Below are positions 26,459 through 35,738 of a DNA stretch of 60,525 nucleotides, one piece after another. The stretch's first letter is position 1. Each line of letters begins with the position of its first letter. Below the pieces are notes generated by a model, which did not search any database, was not told the origin of the DNA, and saw only the letters and a program-made list of their open reading frames with translations. A program made the translations under genes and the position numbers. The DNA comes from Bacillota bacterium (GTDB lineage Bacteria; Bacillota; Dethiobacteria; DTU022): the NCBI GenBank assembly GCA_019428945.1, contig JAHYJM010000007.1, positions 1 to 60,525 of the forward strand. The letters are read 5' to 3'.

Positions 26459-27288
26459 GAATTTCTGCCCCTCAAATACAGAATTAATTTTAAGTAAAGA
26501 ATCTTCTATATTACAAAAAAATAATACCACGAATTAAGGGTTTAAGGCAAATTGTTGTGAAGTGCTTCATCTTAACATTAGTCAAAAAAATAAACTTAAC
26601 AGGAATTTATTGAATTTGATGCTTCCTTCGACACTAATCAAAATGTACCTGTATAATAAATTGCGTTTACAATAAATTGGATTAATTCATATCTTTTTGA
26701 TAAAATGAAATCGACATATATAGAATAGTATTAAAAAAGCCCTTACAAAACGGTAGAAAAACCTTAGAAGAATTAGACTATTTGGTGGACTTACTTTTAT
26801 ACTAGGATTCCTGACTGCGATCTTTGCTGGAATGCCCTGGGATATCTAACACGACCCTCTTTTGCCCTGATGCCCAGGCTGACTGTTTATCTCATGCTTG
26901 GCAGCATTATAGTGGTCTTATTGGCGGTGGCCATAGAACACAGGGGTATAATAGCCCCGAAAAGGGAACTCCTGTTTGAAAAGACACTACTCCGGGTGCT
27001 GCTTCAGAATACAGCAGAAGTTCCAGGCCGCGAGATCGCCAAGGTTTTAGTTTGGCCAAGGGGCATATTATTTTTACTGTTTCATGACTACTGCAGTCGT
27101 TAGAGCAGCCGCTGAATTTATTGCCTACGGTACGACTGGTAAGCTTAGTGATCGAGCACACACAGAAACAGAGCTTGAAGCCTGTTCACAACCAACACTA
27201 AATCGGAGTCCTGAGAGTTTCTTAAACTAATTTAATTTCTGGCACAAAAACTGGGAGCAAACAGGTGGAGCCGAAGGGAGAAACAGTG
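26459..27288. other. 830-base stretch without an intact gene; possible membrane-protein remnant
   Basis: The first part must carry the PBP promoter (leftward). On the plus strand, 26757-26849 reads FGGLTFILGFLTAIFAGMPWDI and stop, hydrophobic and open but lacking a start, after an in-frame TAG. A 77-codon reading at 26870-27103 starts with a hydrophobic segment (LMLGSIIVVLLAVAI) but has no convincing ribosome site or family. I see no riboswitch-like B12 box before the cluster at 27289. The region looks like degraded coding DNA or an insertion scar. Confidence 0.4.
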
Positions 27289-28353
27289 ATGAATGTTACG
27301 GTCATCGGCGCAGGAAATTCTGGACTTGCTATGGCGGCTCATCTTAGTAAAGAGGGCAATAAAGTGACTTTGTGGAATCATTCAAGATCAACAATTTCAA
27401 AATTAATGGAAACGCATATTATTTATTGCGAGGGAGGCATTCAAGGCGCTATTAACATTGATCTGGTGACAGATAATATAAAAATCGCACTTAAAACACC
27501 CGATATTATTTTAATCACGACACCTGCTCATTCCCATAAAGAACTTGCTGAACTTATTGCTGTAAATATCGAAAAAGAAACGATTATTATATTAAATCCG
27601 GGCAGAACATTTGGGGCGTTGGAGTTTCAGAATGTATATCGGACTCATAACAACAAAATTACACAAACGATTGCTGAAACTCAAACTATTATTTATACAT
27701 GCAGAAAAACTGCAGAAGATGCTGTAAACATCATCACCTTTAAAAATCAAGTTTTAATCTCAACATTTAAGGTCGAAGAAAACCAAGCTGTGATCAATCA
27801 GCTGCCTGAATGCCTTAAAAAATACTTCATTCCAGCTGAATCAATGGTCCAAACATCAATTGGTAATGTTGGAATGGTGTTGCACTGTGCACCTTTACTG
27901 TTAAACACTGGTTGGACAGAGAGTAAAAACAGTACTTACAAATACTATTTTGAAGGAATTACTCCGACCATTGGGAAATTGCTAGAAAGAATTGATGAAG
28001 AAAGAGTGATGGTATCAGAAGCATTAGGGTTTAAGGTCGAAACGACAAAAGAATGGTTGATTAGAACCTATCATGTCACAGGTAAAAATATTTATGAGTG
28101 TATCCAAAATAATAAATCCTATGAAACAATAGAGGCTCCTGGCTCCTTAAAGCATAGATATATTTTTGAAGATATCCCTTGTGGATTGGTTCCGCTGGAA
28201 TCTATTGGGTTAAAATTAGGATTATCAATGAGCCACACTAGCTTAATCATTGATTTGGCAGTAAGATTATTGGATTATGACTTTCGGAAGGAAGGAAGAG
28301 GTTTGTTTTTTCTACACAATGGCAATGGAGAAATGGATATAGAGTCTTTTTAA
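27289..28353 (+). CDS. opine-type (octopine/nopaline) NAD(P)-dependent dehydrogenase
   Basis: The 354-residue enzyme fits the NAD/NADP octopine/nopaline dehydrogenase family. The dinucleotide motif GAGNSG is at 7-12 in an N-terminal Rossmann domain (VTVIGAGNSGLAMAAHL), followed by the opine dehydrogenase helical domain with a GNVGMVLH segment near 200. Members reductively join an amino acid amine to a 2-oxoacid, giving N-carboxyalkyl amino acids. ATG at 27289 is preferred, with AAGGGAG 8 bases upstream. A B12-binding mutase-like gene follows after 15 bases and an ATP-grasp ligase after that; together they suggest one biosynthetic unit. The real substrates cannot be told from sequence. Confidence 0.85.
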   Translation: MNVTVIGAGNSGLAMAAHLSKEGNKVTLWNHSRSTISKLMETHIIYCEGGIQGAINIDLVTDNIKIALKTPDIILITTPAHSHKELAELIAVNIEKETIIILNPGRTFGALEFQNVYRTHNNKITQTIAETQTIIYTCRKTAEDAVNIITFKNQVLISTFKVEENQAVINQLPECLKKYFIPAESMVQTSIGNVGMVLHCAPLLLNTGWTESKNSTYKYYFEGITPTIGKLLERIDEERVMVSEALGFKVETTKEWLIRTYHVTGKNIYECIQNNKSYETIEAPGSLKHRYIFEDIPCGLVPLESIGLKLGLSMSHTSLIIDLAVRLLDYDFRKEGRGLFFLHNGNGEMDIESF

Positions 28354-28368
28354 AGGGTGGGAAAGATC

Positions 28369-30276
28369 ATGTTTGATATTGAATCGAATGTGTATGGATT
28401 TATTAAGCCTACACTTGATGCTCATACACTAGGCATTCACGCAGTGGCTGAGCTTTTAGAAGATTGCGGATATAGAGTGATTATCGCCGGTGATGTGATC
28501 GCCAGGGCAATGGATGACTACCGGCATGAAACAAAAAGAAAAGTTGTTGTGGAGTGGATTCTAAGCAGTAAAATCAATCAAATCGGACTTAGCTATAGGT
28601 TAGATCATAGTGATGCTGTTAACATGATTGGCTTCCTCATTAACGAATTGAAAATAAATCACTTGCTCTCTTATCAGGGCGGACCTATCAAATCTATCTT
28701 TTTTGGCGGTCTTCCCGAGGCGTGTGAAATGATCGAAGCGGCCTTTAGTGGGTTAGTGAAGACATTCATTGGGGGAGAGTCTGTCCGTGAGACACTGATA
28801 AAAATGGACGTACCTGAAATGAAAATTCCAAGGGATATAATTCGAGGCAGCCTATACGATGATGAGCGAATGGAGTTTGGAAAAAAAATAATTGACTCTC
28901 AAGAATATTGTCAATTTATGCCTGTTGATCGTTCTGGTTATTTGGAGTATGGCACAAAAAAAGATACCGTTGTTAAAAGAATTGCAGCAAATTTGGAACC
29001 ATCCTTTGCCCCATTGATACGCGCCCATGCTGGATCTTATTCGTCCTCGATAAGTCGAACGGATTCTGTTAAGGAATTTATATCTTGGTCAAAAATATTA
29101 GCAGACACAAAGTATTTGGATATTCTTTCAATTGGAAGTTCACAATTAACACAATCGAATTTCGGTGAAGTTTGGGAGGGCAAAACAAATGGTGGTGGTG
29201 TTCCCATCAATTCTCCGGAAGAATATCAAATGATATGGGATGCTTCAAGACCACTTTTAGTGAGAACTTATGCAGGAACAAAGAATGTGCCCAGTTTAGC
29301 CCAAATGCATGAGCGGACACTTAATACCTGTTGGCATGCTTTATCGTTATGGTGGTTTAATCAGTTGGACGAAAGAGGCCCATATGATTTATATACTAAT
29401 TTGAAGCAACATATTGATACACTGAAATATATCGCAAAGACGGATAAACCTTTTGAACCCAATGTTGCCCATCATTTTTCGTTCCGTGGTGCTGATGACG
29501 TTACTTATATTGTAGCGGCATATTTATCGGCTAAGCTAGCAAAAAAATACGGTATTAAAAAGCTTATTTTACAAAATATGCTGAACACGCCCAAATTAAC
29601 ATGGGGAATTCAGGATCTGGCAAAATCAAGAGCAATGATCAAATTAATCAAAGGACTGGAAAACGCTAATTTCAGTATATTGTTACAGCCGAGAGCAGGG
29701 TTGGATTATTTTAAACCCAACATGGATGAAGCAAAAATGCAGTTAGCAGCGGTGACTGCATTAATGGACGATATAGATCCGCACAATGAATCAAGTCCTC
29801 CGATAGTTCATGTTGTCAGTTATTCTGAAGCATCCAACCTGGCAACACCAGAGATCATCAACGAAAGCATCCAAATCACACAGTATTCATTACAAGAATA
29901 CCGTAAGTTCAGACGAAACGGAAAAGTGGAGGATATGAGTAAAAATGAAGAATTGCAGGAAAGAATGAACGACCTTTTCCATGCTGCTAGAGCTATCATC
30001 TTCGCCATCGAGACAGTGATATACAATCCATACTCAGCCGAAGGTTTCTACAAAATATTTTCGGCAGGATTCTTGCCGGTACCATATTTATGGAGAGAAG
30101 TTGAAGAATTCAAATATGCAAAAGCATGGAAAACCAGACAGATTAAGGGGAGTGTGAAAATCGTCGATGAGGAAAACAAACCAATGAAAACTGAGCAAGT
30201 ATTAAAAATTGCTATAAATAATATTCATAACGCTGAATACAATTTAAAGCAAAGAATCACTAAAAATTTGAAATAA
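28369..30276 (+). CDS. cobalamin-binding, glutamate-mutase-like protein with fused small and large domains
   Basis: The 635-residue protein begins with a B12-binding domain: D17-x-H19-x-x-G22, GLSYRL at 73-78 and FFGG at 111-114, the same order as in glutamate mutase S subunits. A catalytic-barrel-like domain follows (about 205-560), with 'DILSIGSSQLTQSN', RTYAGT and LQPRAG at 439-444, which recall methylaspartate mutase E. The E and S parts are separate in classical enzymes. An adenosylcobalamin-dependent carbon skeleton or amino group rearrangement is inferred, but no PLP lysine motif is evident. ATG at 28369 has AAAGGGTGGG upstream. The tight position after the opine dehydrogenase implies a shared transcript. 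Confidence 0.75.
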   Translation: MFDIESNVYGFIKPTLDAHTLGIHAVAELLEDCGYRVIIAGDVIARAMDDYRHETKRKVVVEWILSSKINQIGLSYRLDHSDAVNMIGFLINELKINHLLSYQGGPIKSIFFGGLPEACEMIEAAFSGLVKTFIGGESVRETLIKMDVPEMKIPRDIIRGSLYDDERMEFGKKIIDSQEYCQFMPVDRSGYLEYGTKKDTVVKRIAANLEPSFAPLIRAHAGSYSSSISRTDSVKEFISWSKILADTKYLDILSIGSSQLTQSNFGEVWEGKTNGGGVPINSPEEYQMIWDASRPLLVRTYAGTKNVPSLAQMHERTLNTCWHALSLWWFNQLDERGPYDLYTNLKQHIDTLKYIAKTDKPFEPNVAHHFSFRGADDVTYIVAAYLSAKLAKKYGIKKLILQNMLNTPKLTWGIQDLAKSRAMIKLIKGLENANFSILLQPRAGLDYFKPNMDEAKMQLAAVTALMDDIDPHNESSPPIVHVVSYSEASNLATPEIINESIQITQYSLQEYRKFRRNGKVEDMSKNEELQERMNDLFHAARAIIFAIETVIYNPYSAEGFYKIFSAGFLPVPYLWREVEEFKYAKAWKTRQIKGSVKIVDEENKPMKTEQVLKIAINNIHNAEYNLKQRITKNLK

Positions 30277-30313
30277 TAAATATAGGCGATCAAACTGAGG
30301 AGGTATGTACACG

Positions 30314-31294
30314 ATGTACGTAGGACTGTTATGCACACCGGCAGACGCCTTCAAAACAAGAGATGCATCGCTTGATCCTCATGGCTCCGAACAGATGGAT
30401 CTGACCATGAAGGCTATTGAAAAAGCTCTATTGAATATTGGTCATAAAGTTGTGCGGATCCCGGCGACCACAAACTTGCTCGAGGACATCAAAGCCATCG
30501 AAGGTATAGAGATCATCTTCAATACCTGCACCGGTATCACTAGCAAAATGCAGCAAGCAAATGTCGTAGCAATGTTGGAGCTGATGGATCTCCCATTTGT
30601 AGGCTCCGGGTTGTCTGCCCACATATTCGGCTTACATAAACAAATTAGTAAGTACCTGTTTCGGAGCGTCGGTGTCCCGACCGCTAACTTCCAGATATTT
30701 TATAGCGGGGAAGAGGCAGTAGATTTATCACTGAATTACCCACTGATTATCAAACCGGAACACGAAGGATCGAGCCTTGGGATCACCGAAGACAGCGTCG
30801 TCCATGATGAAGAACAGCTCAGGGCCGGTGTCAGGCGGATCTTCAAGCTGTTCCGACAACCCGCTCTCGCTGAGGAATTTATTACCGGGCGCGAATTTAC
30901 AATTGGCGTACTCGGCAATGACAATCTAGAAGTGCTCCCAATTCAGGAGATCATCTACGATACGGCAGACGGCAAAGGCTTTATGACTGTCGACATTAAA
31001 GCCAGAGATGCTATCGGTACCGTTTGCCCTGCCAATCTGGACAATGCAACAGTCGTAAAAATTAAAGATTATGCCACCAAGGCTTTCAAAGTAATTAACT
31101 GTAAGGAATACGCACGTATCGATGTGCGTTTGGATGCCGAAGAAATACCATATTTCCTTGAAATTAACACTCTTCCGGGCATGCAACCTGCATACAGCGA
31201 CTTTCCAAGGGTAGCTTATGCCGCTGGCTATACCTATGATTCCCTGATCCAGAAAATGCTGGCATTATCCATGGATAGAAATGAGAAACGCTAG
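30314..31294 (+). CDS. D-alanine-D-alanine ligase-like ATP-grasp enzyme
   Basis: The 326-residue protein is of the Ddl/ATP-grasp type, joining a carboxylate to an amine through an acyl phosphate. Visible features are 'YPLIIKPEHEGSSLGI' (phosphate loop), EEFITGREFTIGVLG, and EINTLPGM near the end, which holds Mg-ATP ligands. It lacks the classic N-terminal Ddl layout in detail, so it may use non-alanine substrates. GGAGGT is 9 bases before the ATG at 30314, one base before an ATG at 30305, which is less likely. It lies 37 bases after the B12 gene and closes the three-gene cluster. Its role with an opine dehydrogenase and a mutase is unknown; ligation of a rearranged amino acid or opine is a reasonable inference. 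Confidence 0.85.
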   Translation: MYVGLLCTPADAFKTRDASLDPHGSEQMDLTMKAIEKALLNIGHKVVRIPATTNLLEDIKAIEGIEIIFNTCTGITSKMQQANVVAMLELMDLPFVGSGLSAHIFGLHKQISKYLFRSVGVPTANFQIFYSGEEAVDLSLNYPLIIKPEHEGSSLGITEDSVVHDEEQLRAGVRRIFKLFRQPALAEEFITGREFTIGVLGNDNLEVLPIQEIIYDTADGKGFMTVDIKARDAIGTVCPANLDNATVVKIKDYATKAFKVINCKEYARIDVRLDAEEIPYFLEINTLPGMQPAYSDFPRVAYAAGYTYDSLIQKMLALSMDRNEKR

Positions 31295-31511
31295 ACGTTC
31301 TGCTTTAATCTCTTCTAACCGTTCCAATTGTTTTTGATTTTAATATCCTACCTACTACCTACATTTTTATTTATAACGTCTTAGAATCGATTGTTTTTCA
31401 TTAAAAACAACGCTCCGGAAATAGTTCATTCATATTCTTTCTATAACTAAAAAGAAGGATTGGCTTTTACTTCTTGCAGAGATCTAATCGTGAGAGGAGT
31501 TTATTTTTGGA

Positions 31512-31868
31512 TTAGGCCTCCTTGCGCAAGCAAATGGCGGTCCAGAGAGCTGCCAGAGCATCGATGGCCCCAACAAGAACCAGAGTTGCTGGATCTAGCC
31601 CAAGGATTACAAATCCGAGAAAAAAAACCAGCACTGAAAGCCGTCCATATACAGACCATTTGAAGAAGTCAAGTAATTCTTTACCGGATGCCATAAAATA
31701 ATAATAACCAATAATTAAAACCAGCACCCCGGCTACACGGATCCAGATCTCATTGGTCTCCGGCACCTGAAAAACAGCCAGCAGGGTATTAGGAACTACT
31801 ATAAGCAGAACACCAAGCACCATAGCATAGATTGAAAAAACACGCACGCTGAAAGCTGCCTTGCTCAT
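31512..31868 (-). CDS. small four-helix membrane protein of unknown function
   Basis: The 118-residue protein has about four transmembrane segments (10-28, 42-62, 73-92, 94-113 approximately) and no recognised active site. GGGGAGGAT lies 5 bases before the ATG. It faces the ATP-grasp gene convergently, with a 217-base gap, so it is not part of that cluster's transcript. A DUF4345- or DoxX-like role cannot be supported. Confidence 0.6.
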   Translation of the reverse strand: MSKAAFSVRVFSIYAMVLGVLLIVVPNTLLAVFQVPETNEIWIRVAGVLVLIIGYYYFMASGKELLDFFKWSVYGRLSVLVFFLGFVILGLDPATLVLVGAIDALAALWTAICLRKEA

Positions 31869-32267
31869 TTTGATCCTCCCCTTTTACAAAATGAGATACC
31901 CAGTCAGAACTTTCTCCGTTTTATCTTATGCTCCTCTAAGCTACCTCGTTCTTAAATCCCACTTTTAACTAGAGTAGGTCTTTATTATTACTCTCTGACG
32001 ATTAATACGAAGAGCTAATTCACCAAGAATCGATAATGAGTAATATATTGAATATTCCACAATTTATTAAATATACCTTCTTTATTTTATGCCCTCAATG
32101 ACTAATAATTATTACAGGATAGGAGGTTAAGAGCAGTAATTTTAACAAAAAAAGTTGGGAAGTTATATCCCCCAACTTTTTTGTGTCCAAAAAGAATTAA
32201 AAGTGTGTACATCGACGATATTTTAGTTCTTAAAGGCTGTTAATATGTTCAAAAACCCTTTAAATAC
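31869..32267. other. 399-base gap: nothing before the terminator hairpin
   Basis: The left part is AT-rich and must hold the promoter of the membrane protein at 31512-31868. I see no gene in it. The right part holds the tRNA-Pro terminator (annotated separately). An AGGAGGT-like sequence at about 32120-32127 has no usable start codon behind it. Confidence 0.5.
32148..32182 (-). terminator. rho-independent terminator of tRNA-Pro, probably bidirectional
   Basis: AAAAAGTTGGG and CCCAACTTTTTT form a perfect stem around an 11-base loop, with A-runs and T-runs on both sides. It lies 86 bases after the 3' end of tRNA-Pro (leftward) and would also stop rightward transcripts. Confidence 0.75.
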
Positions 32268-32344
<77 letters not shown>

Positions 32345-32519
32345 ATAGATGAATAAATCATTTAACAGCAGAGTTATTGTAGCACAGCGTCAGGTAAATG
32401 GCAAGAAAACATGCCATATTAAAACATGCCATATTGACAGGCCAGGGAGCAGTGCTTTTTACTCTATTTGTTTCAGGGTATAATGGAACCTGAAGTTATA
32501 GAAAGAGGAAGTGCAGCGG

Positions 32520-33551
32520 ATGAAATCATTCTTAAAACGTTATCTCGTTGGCGGCAGGGTTCTGAAAACTGCACTCGCCGTAACTATTTCTATATTTCTG
32601 GCTCAACAGCTTGGTCTCGAGCGAATTACTGTGGCGGCTATTGTTGCCCTGCTTACAGTGCAGAGAAGTTTTTACTATTCACTGGTTCAAAGCATGGCAA
32701 AGCTAGGCAGCGTTCTGATAGGAGGCATACTGGGCACAGCTTTCAGTTACATCTTTGGAATGACACCGCTTGGTTACGGGCTGGTAACCCTGGCTGCCAT
32801 TTATATCTGCCTGCGTCTTAACTGGCAGGATCATATAGCATTAACTTCGGTTACAGCAATTACAATAATTTTTAGCGGCACAAACCTGCCTTTGACTTTT
32901 TCATTTGAACATATTCTGACTGCTCTGCTTGGAGCGGTTTGCGCTCTTGGAGTCAACCTGCTTTTTACACCAAACCACAGGAAAGATGTGCTTGAAAAAC
33001 TGCGGCAGACGGAAGCCGGTTTACGCCGGGCTATCGATTTTATTATTATGGAAATGGAAGATCCCGGCCATGACGATCAGGAATTTCGCGAAGAGGTAGC
33101 CAAGCTTCATCAGATAATTAACGAGGGAATGGAAACGGCCAAGCTACTCAGGGAAGAACAGCGTTTCATCATTACCCGCGAAACTGATTCTGACCGTTAC
33201 CGTCAAACTTTTCATATCTGCAGTTCCCAGTTAAACCGTCTTGAAGAAATGCACAATCTGGCACTGCGCATGCCCGTTAAAGTGCCACATGCTGAACCTC
33301 TGGTCAGGCTGTTTAAGATTGTGCAAAAACTGCAGTTCAGGCGTATCCACGGGAAACAGGGCCATTACGACACTATTGAAAAACTGCTTTTAAAGCTGGA
33401 ACAAAGCTTTGCCAAGCTCGATCTGCCACGGTCAAGAGAAGAATTTATCAGCCGCGCTTCACTTTTTCATCTCTTCCAGGAGATCAAGCGCTACTATCGC
33501 CGGATGCAAAAAATGCCGGAAGATCTTCTTACCAGTCCACTACACAAATAG
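32520..33551 (+). CDS. aromatic acid exporter/FUSC-like membrane protein
   Basis: The 343-residue protein has a cluster of hydrophobic segments over about residues 15-150 (VLKTALAVTISIFLAQQLG, ILGTAFSYIFG and others). A long, charged helical C-terminus with NPGHD-like and RFIITRETDSDRYRQ segments follows, the pattern of the aromatic acid exporter family YgaE/ArAE_1. Such proteins are thought to extrude aromatic acids but few have been tested. ATG at 32520 has AGAGGAAG 8 bases upstream; a GTG at 32511 is too close to that site. It ends 18 bases before the convergent rdgB gene. Confidence 0.8.
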   Translation: MKSFLKRYLVGGRVLKTALAVTISIFLAQQLGLERITVAAIVALLTVQRSFYYSLVQSMAKLGSVLIGGILGTAFSYIFGMTPLGYGLVTLAAIYICLRLNWQDHIALTSVTAITIIFSGTNLPLTFSFEHILTALLGAVCALGVNLLFTPNHRKDVLEKLRQTEAGLRRAIDFIIMEMEDPGHDDQEFREEVAKLHQIINEGMETAKLLREEQRFIITRETDSDRYRQTFHICSSQLNRLEEMHNLALRMPVKVPHAEPLVRLFKIVQKLQFRRIHGKQGHYDTIEKLLLKLEQSFAKLDLPRSREEFISRASLFHLFQEIKRYYRRMQKMPEDLLTSPLHK

Positions 33552-33569
33552 CATTCTGCTTTAAGCTGT

Positions 33570-34163
33570 TTATAATAACTCTTCAAAAAGCTTAAGCACA
33601 CTTTTAAGTGCCAGGCCGCGATGGCTGACTCTGTTTTTTTCAATTGATGACATTTCGGCAAAAGTTTTACCTGCCGGTTCATATAAAAAAAGGGGGTCAT
33701 AACCAAAACCATCTTCTCCCCTTAAATAATCAGTTATAATGCCGGGACAGCTTTCTTCAATAATATAAGTTCGGTCACCGGGGACGCTGACAGCTATAGC
33801 GCAAACAAAACGCGCCCCCCGTTTCTCCGGCGGCACACCCTCAAGTTCTTTAAGCAGCAGAAAATTATTTGCCTTGTAATCAGCCTCTTTTCCTGAATAG
33901 CGGGCGGATAATACGCCCGGGCGCCCCCCGAGAGCCTCCACCTCTAACCCGGAATCATCTGCCAGGGCAATCTCCCCTGTAAATTTTGCCACTGTTTCAG
34001 CTTTCTTAGCAGCGTTACCGGCAAAATCGGGCTGATCTTCTTCAGGCATTTCTAATCCGGGATAATTACTGATTGTCAATATTTCAACCGGTAACCCGGT
34101 TAACAGCTCTTTAATTTCAATAAACTTATCCCGGTTACCGGTGGCCAGAACAATTTTTTTCAT
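33570..34163 (-). CDS. rdgB: XTP/dITP diphosphatase (RdgB/HAM1)
   Basis: The 197-residue enzyme hydrolyses non-canonical purine nucleoside triphosphates (XTP, dITP) to monophosphates and so keeps them out of nucleic acid. The N-terminal ATGNRDKFIEIKELL, ALADDSGLEVEALGG and GFGYDPLF motifs and the final SHRGLAL segment are all present. ATG at 34163 has GGAGG 10 bases upstream; a longer reading from 34184 lacks support. It follows rph by 29 bases, the classic rph-rdgB pairing. Confidence 0.95.
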   Translation of the reverse strand: MKKIVLATGNRDKFIEIKELLTGLPVEILTISNYPGLEMPEEDQPDFAGNAAKKAETVAKFTGEIALADDSGLEVEALGGRPGVLSARYSGKEADYKANNFLLLKELEGVPPEKRGARFVCAIAVSVPGDRTYIIEESCPGIITDYLRGEDGFGYDPLFLYEPAGKTFAEMSSIEKNRVSHRGLALKSVLKLFEELL

Positions 34164-34192
34164 CCCCTGTATACCTCCATGCAAACCAGCTT

Positions 34193-34933
34193 CTAGGCGG
34201 ATCTTTCTATCAACCCAGCAATTTCCGGCCCGAGAACCTGCTTCTGGGTTGCAATTATTTCCAGGACTCCGGCCGAGGCAAGATCGAGCAATTGGTTTAG
34301 CTGTGCCCTGCTGAATAGTTTTTCTTCCGCCGAACCCTGTACTTCAACTAACATGCCGGAAGCGCTCATTACTATATTCATATCAACTTCTGCTGCAGAG
34401 TCTTCCTCAAAAGCCAAGTCAAGAACCGGTAAACCATCAAGCATCCCCACGCTGACTGCCGAAAGAAAGTCATTCAGCGGATAATCAATAATAAGCCCTT
34501 CATTTTTTATTTTAAATAAAGCTTCTGCCAGCGCCACGTAAGCTCCGCTGATTGATGCAGTACGGGTGCCCCCGTCAGCCTGGATAACATCACAGTCAAT
34601 CCAGACAGTTCTTTCCCCAAGCTTTTTAAAATCAACAACAGCTCTCAGAGAACGACCAATCAGACGTTGTATCTCAAGGCTGCGTGAGCTGGCGCTATTT
34701 CTTTCCCGCCCTGAACGAACTGAGGTTGAGCGCGGCATCATAGCGTACTCAGCAGTTACCCAACCCTTCCCCTGGCCTTTTAAAAACTGGGGCACCTTTT
34801 CTTCAATAGAAGCGGTACAGATAACCCTGGTATCACCGAGTTCAATCAAAGCTGAACCTTCAGGATATTTTAAGTAAGATCTGCTAATCTTAAGAGGACG
34901 AAGTTCACTTGCCTTTCTTCCGTCAATTCGCAT
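34193..34933 (-). CDS. rph: ribonuclease PH
   Basis: The 246-residue phosphorolytic exoribonuclease trims tRNA 3' ends and forms a hexamer. The protein begins [16 protein letters not shown] and carries [19 protein letters not shown], the RSGRERN motif and [18 protein letters not shown]. These are the phosphate-binding and catalytic regions. AAGGAATGG lies before the ATG at 34933. rdgB follows directly. Upstream, divergent lemA is separated by 232 bases, which contain a notable inverted repeat. Confidence 0.96.
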   Translation of the reverse strand: MRIDGRKASELRPLKISRSYLKYPEGSALIELGDTRVICTASIEEKVPQFLKGQGKGWVTAEYAMMPRSTSVRSGRERNSASSRSLEIQRLIGRSLRAVVDFKKLGERTVWIDCDVIQADGGTRTASISGAYVALAEALFKIKNEGLIIDYPLNDFLSAVSVGMLDGLPVLDLAFEEDSAAEVDMNIVMSASGMLVEVQGSAEEKLFSRAQLNQLLDLASAGVLEIIATQKQVLGPEIAGLIERSA

Positions 34934-34972
34934 TTATCCATTCCTTTCTGCTTTTATTAAATCGAACCTGGG

Positions 34973-35010
34973 TGTGTATACTGGAATCAGCCGATAAAAT
35001 TGTATACACA
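34973..35010. repeat. inverted repeat with 9-base arms between rph and lemA
   Basis: TGTGTATAC at 34973-34981 is repeated in inverse as GTATACACA at 35002-35010, with 20 bases between. Each arm includes the palindrome GTATAC. It lies between divergent rph and lemA, about 40 bases before the rph start and 156 before lemA. A dimeric repressor site is possible. Confidence 0.5.
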
Positions 35011-35165
35011 GGGCTTAAAGAATTTTATTCCCCATAAGAACGTTTTATCCTTCATGCAGATTAATCTCTTCTAAATATTATAATATTTAAGATGGCCCTA
35101 AAAAAGCAGAGGAAATAATAAGAAAAAAACGAATATGTACTTTTAGCTCAAAGGGAGGTATCGCT

Positions 35166-35738
35166 ATGAACATTTCACAAATTATACCGGCTATACTAAT
35201 TCTCATCGCTGCATTTACTGTTTACACCTATAACCGCCTGGTAGGACTGCGGAATATGGCCGATACAGCTTATTCAAATATCGATACATTACTGCAAAAA
35301 CGTTTTGATCTGGTTCCAAACCTGGTCAACACTGTCAAAGGTTATATGGAGCATGAACGTGAGCTTCTCGAACAGATTACCAAAGCCCGTACAGACTGGA
35401 TGAGGGCATCTACGATCAAGGAAAATGCCGGCGTTGATGATGTTGCTTCAAGGGCGCTGAAAAGTCTGTTTGCCGTAGCAGAAAATTATCCTGACCTGAA
35501 AGCAAACCAGAATTTCATGATGCTGCAGGAAGAGCTTGTAGGTATTGAAAATAAAATTGCCTATTCTAGGCAGCGCTATAACAGGACTGTTATGATTTTG
35601 AACATGGTAATACAAAAGTTCCCAACCAACTTCGTCGCTAATCTCTTCAGATTCAAAACGAGAGAGTTTTTCGAAGCTGAATCTGATCGGGTTCGTTCAG
35701 TACCCCAGGTCGACATGCAAGGTGGTGACAGTGAATAA
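35166..35738 (+). CDS. lemA: LemA family protein
   Basis: The 190-residue protein has one N-terminal transmembrane segment (about 4-22, IIPAILILIAAFTVYTY) and the LemA helical region: YNRLVGLRNMADTAYSNID, then LLQKRFDLVPNLVNTVKGYM and ENYPDLKANQNFMMLQEEL. LemA proteins are membrane-anchored helical bundles, often next to HtpX-type proteases. GGGAGG lies 8 bases before the ATG. Its stop overlaps the start of the protease gene (TAATG), so the two are translationally coupled. Confidence 0.93.
   Translation: MNISQIIPAILILIAAFTVYTYNRLVGLRNMADTAYSNIDTLLQKRFDLVPNLVNTVKGYMEHERELLEQITKARTDWMRASTIKENAGVDDVASRALKSLFAVAENYPDLKANQNFMMLQEELVGIENKIAYSRQRYNRTVMILNMVIQKFPTNFVANLFRFKTREFFEAESDRVRSVPQVDMQGGDSE

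Noticed and set aside
26870-27103. 77-codon reading with a hydrophobic start
   Set aside because: It lacks a ribosome site and family similarity, so I did not call a gene; it is kept only in the gap description and finding.
26459-27288. cobalamin riboswitch before the B12-protein cluster
   Set aside because: I looked for a B12 box and stem pattern and did not see one.
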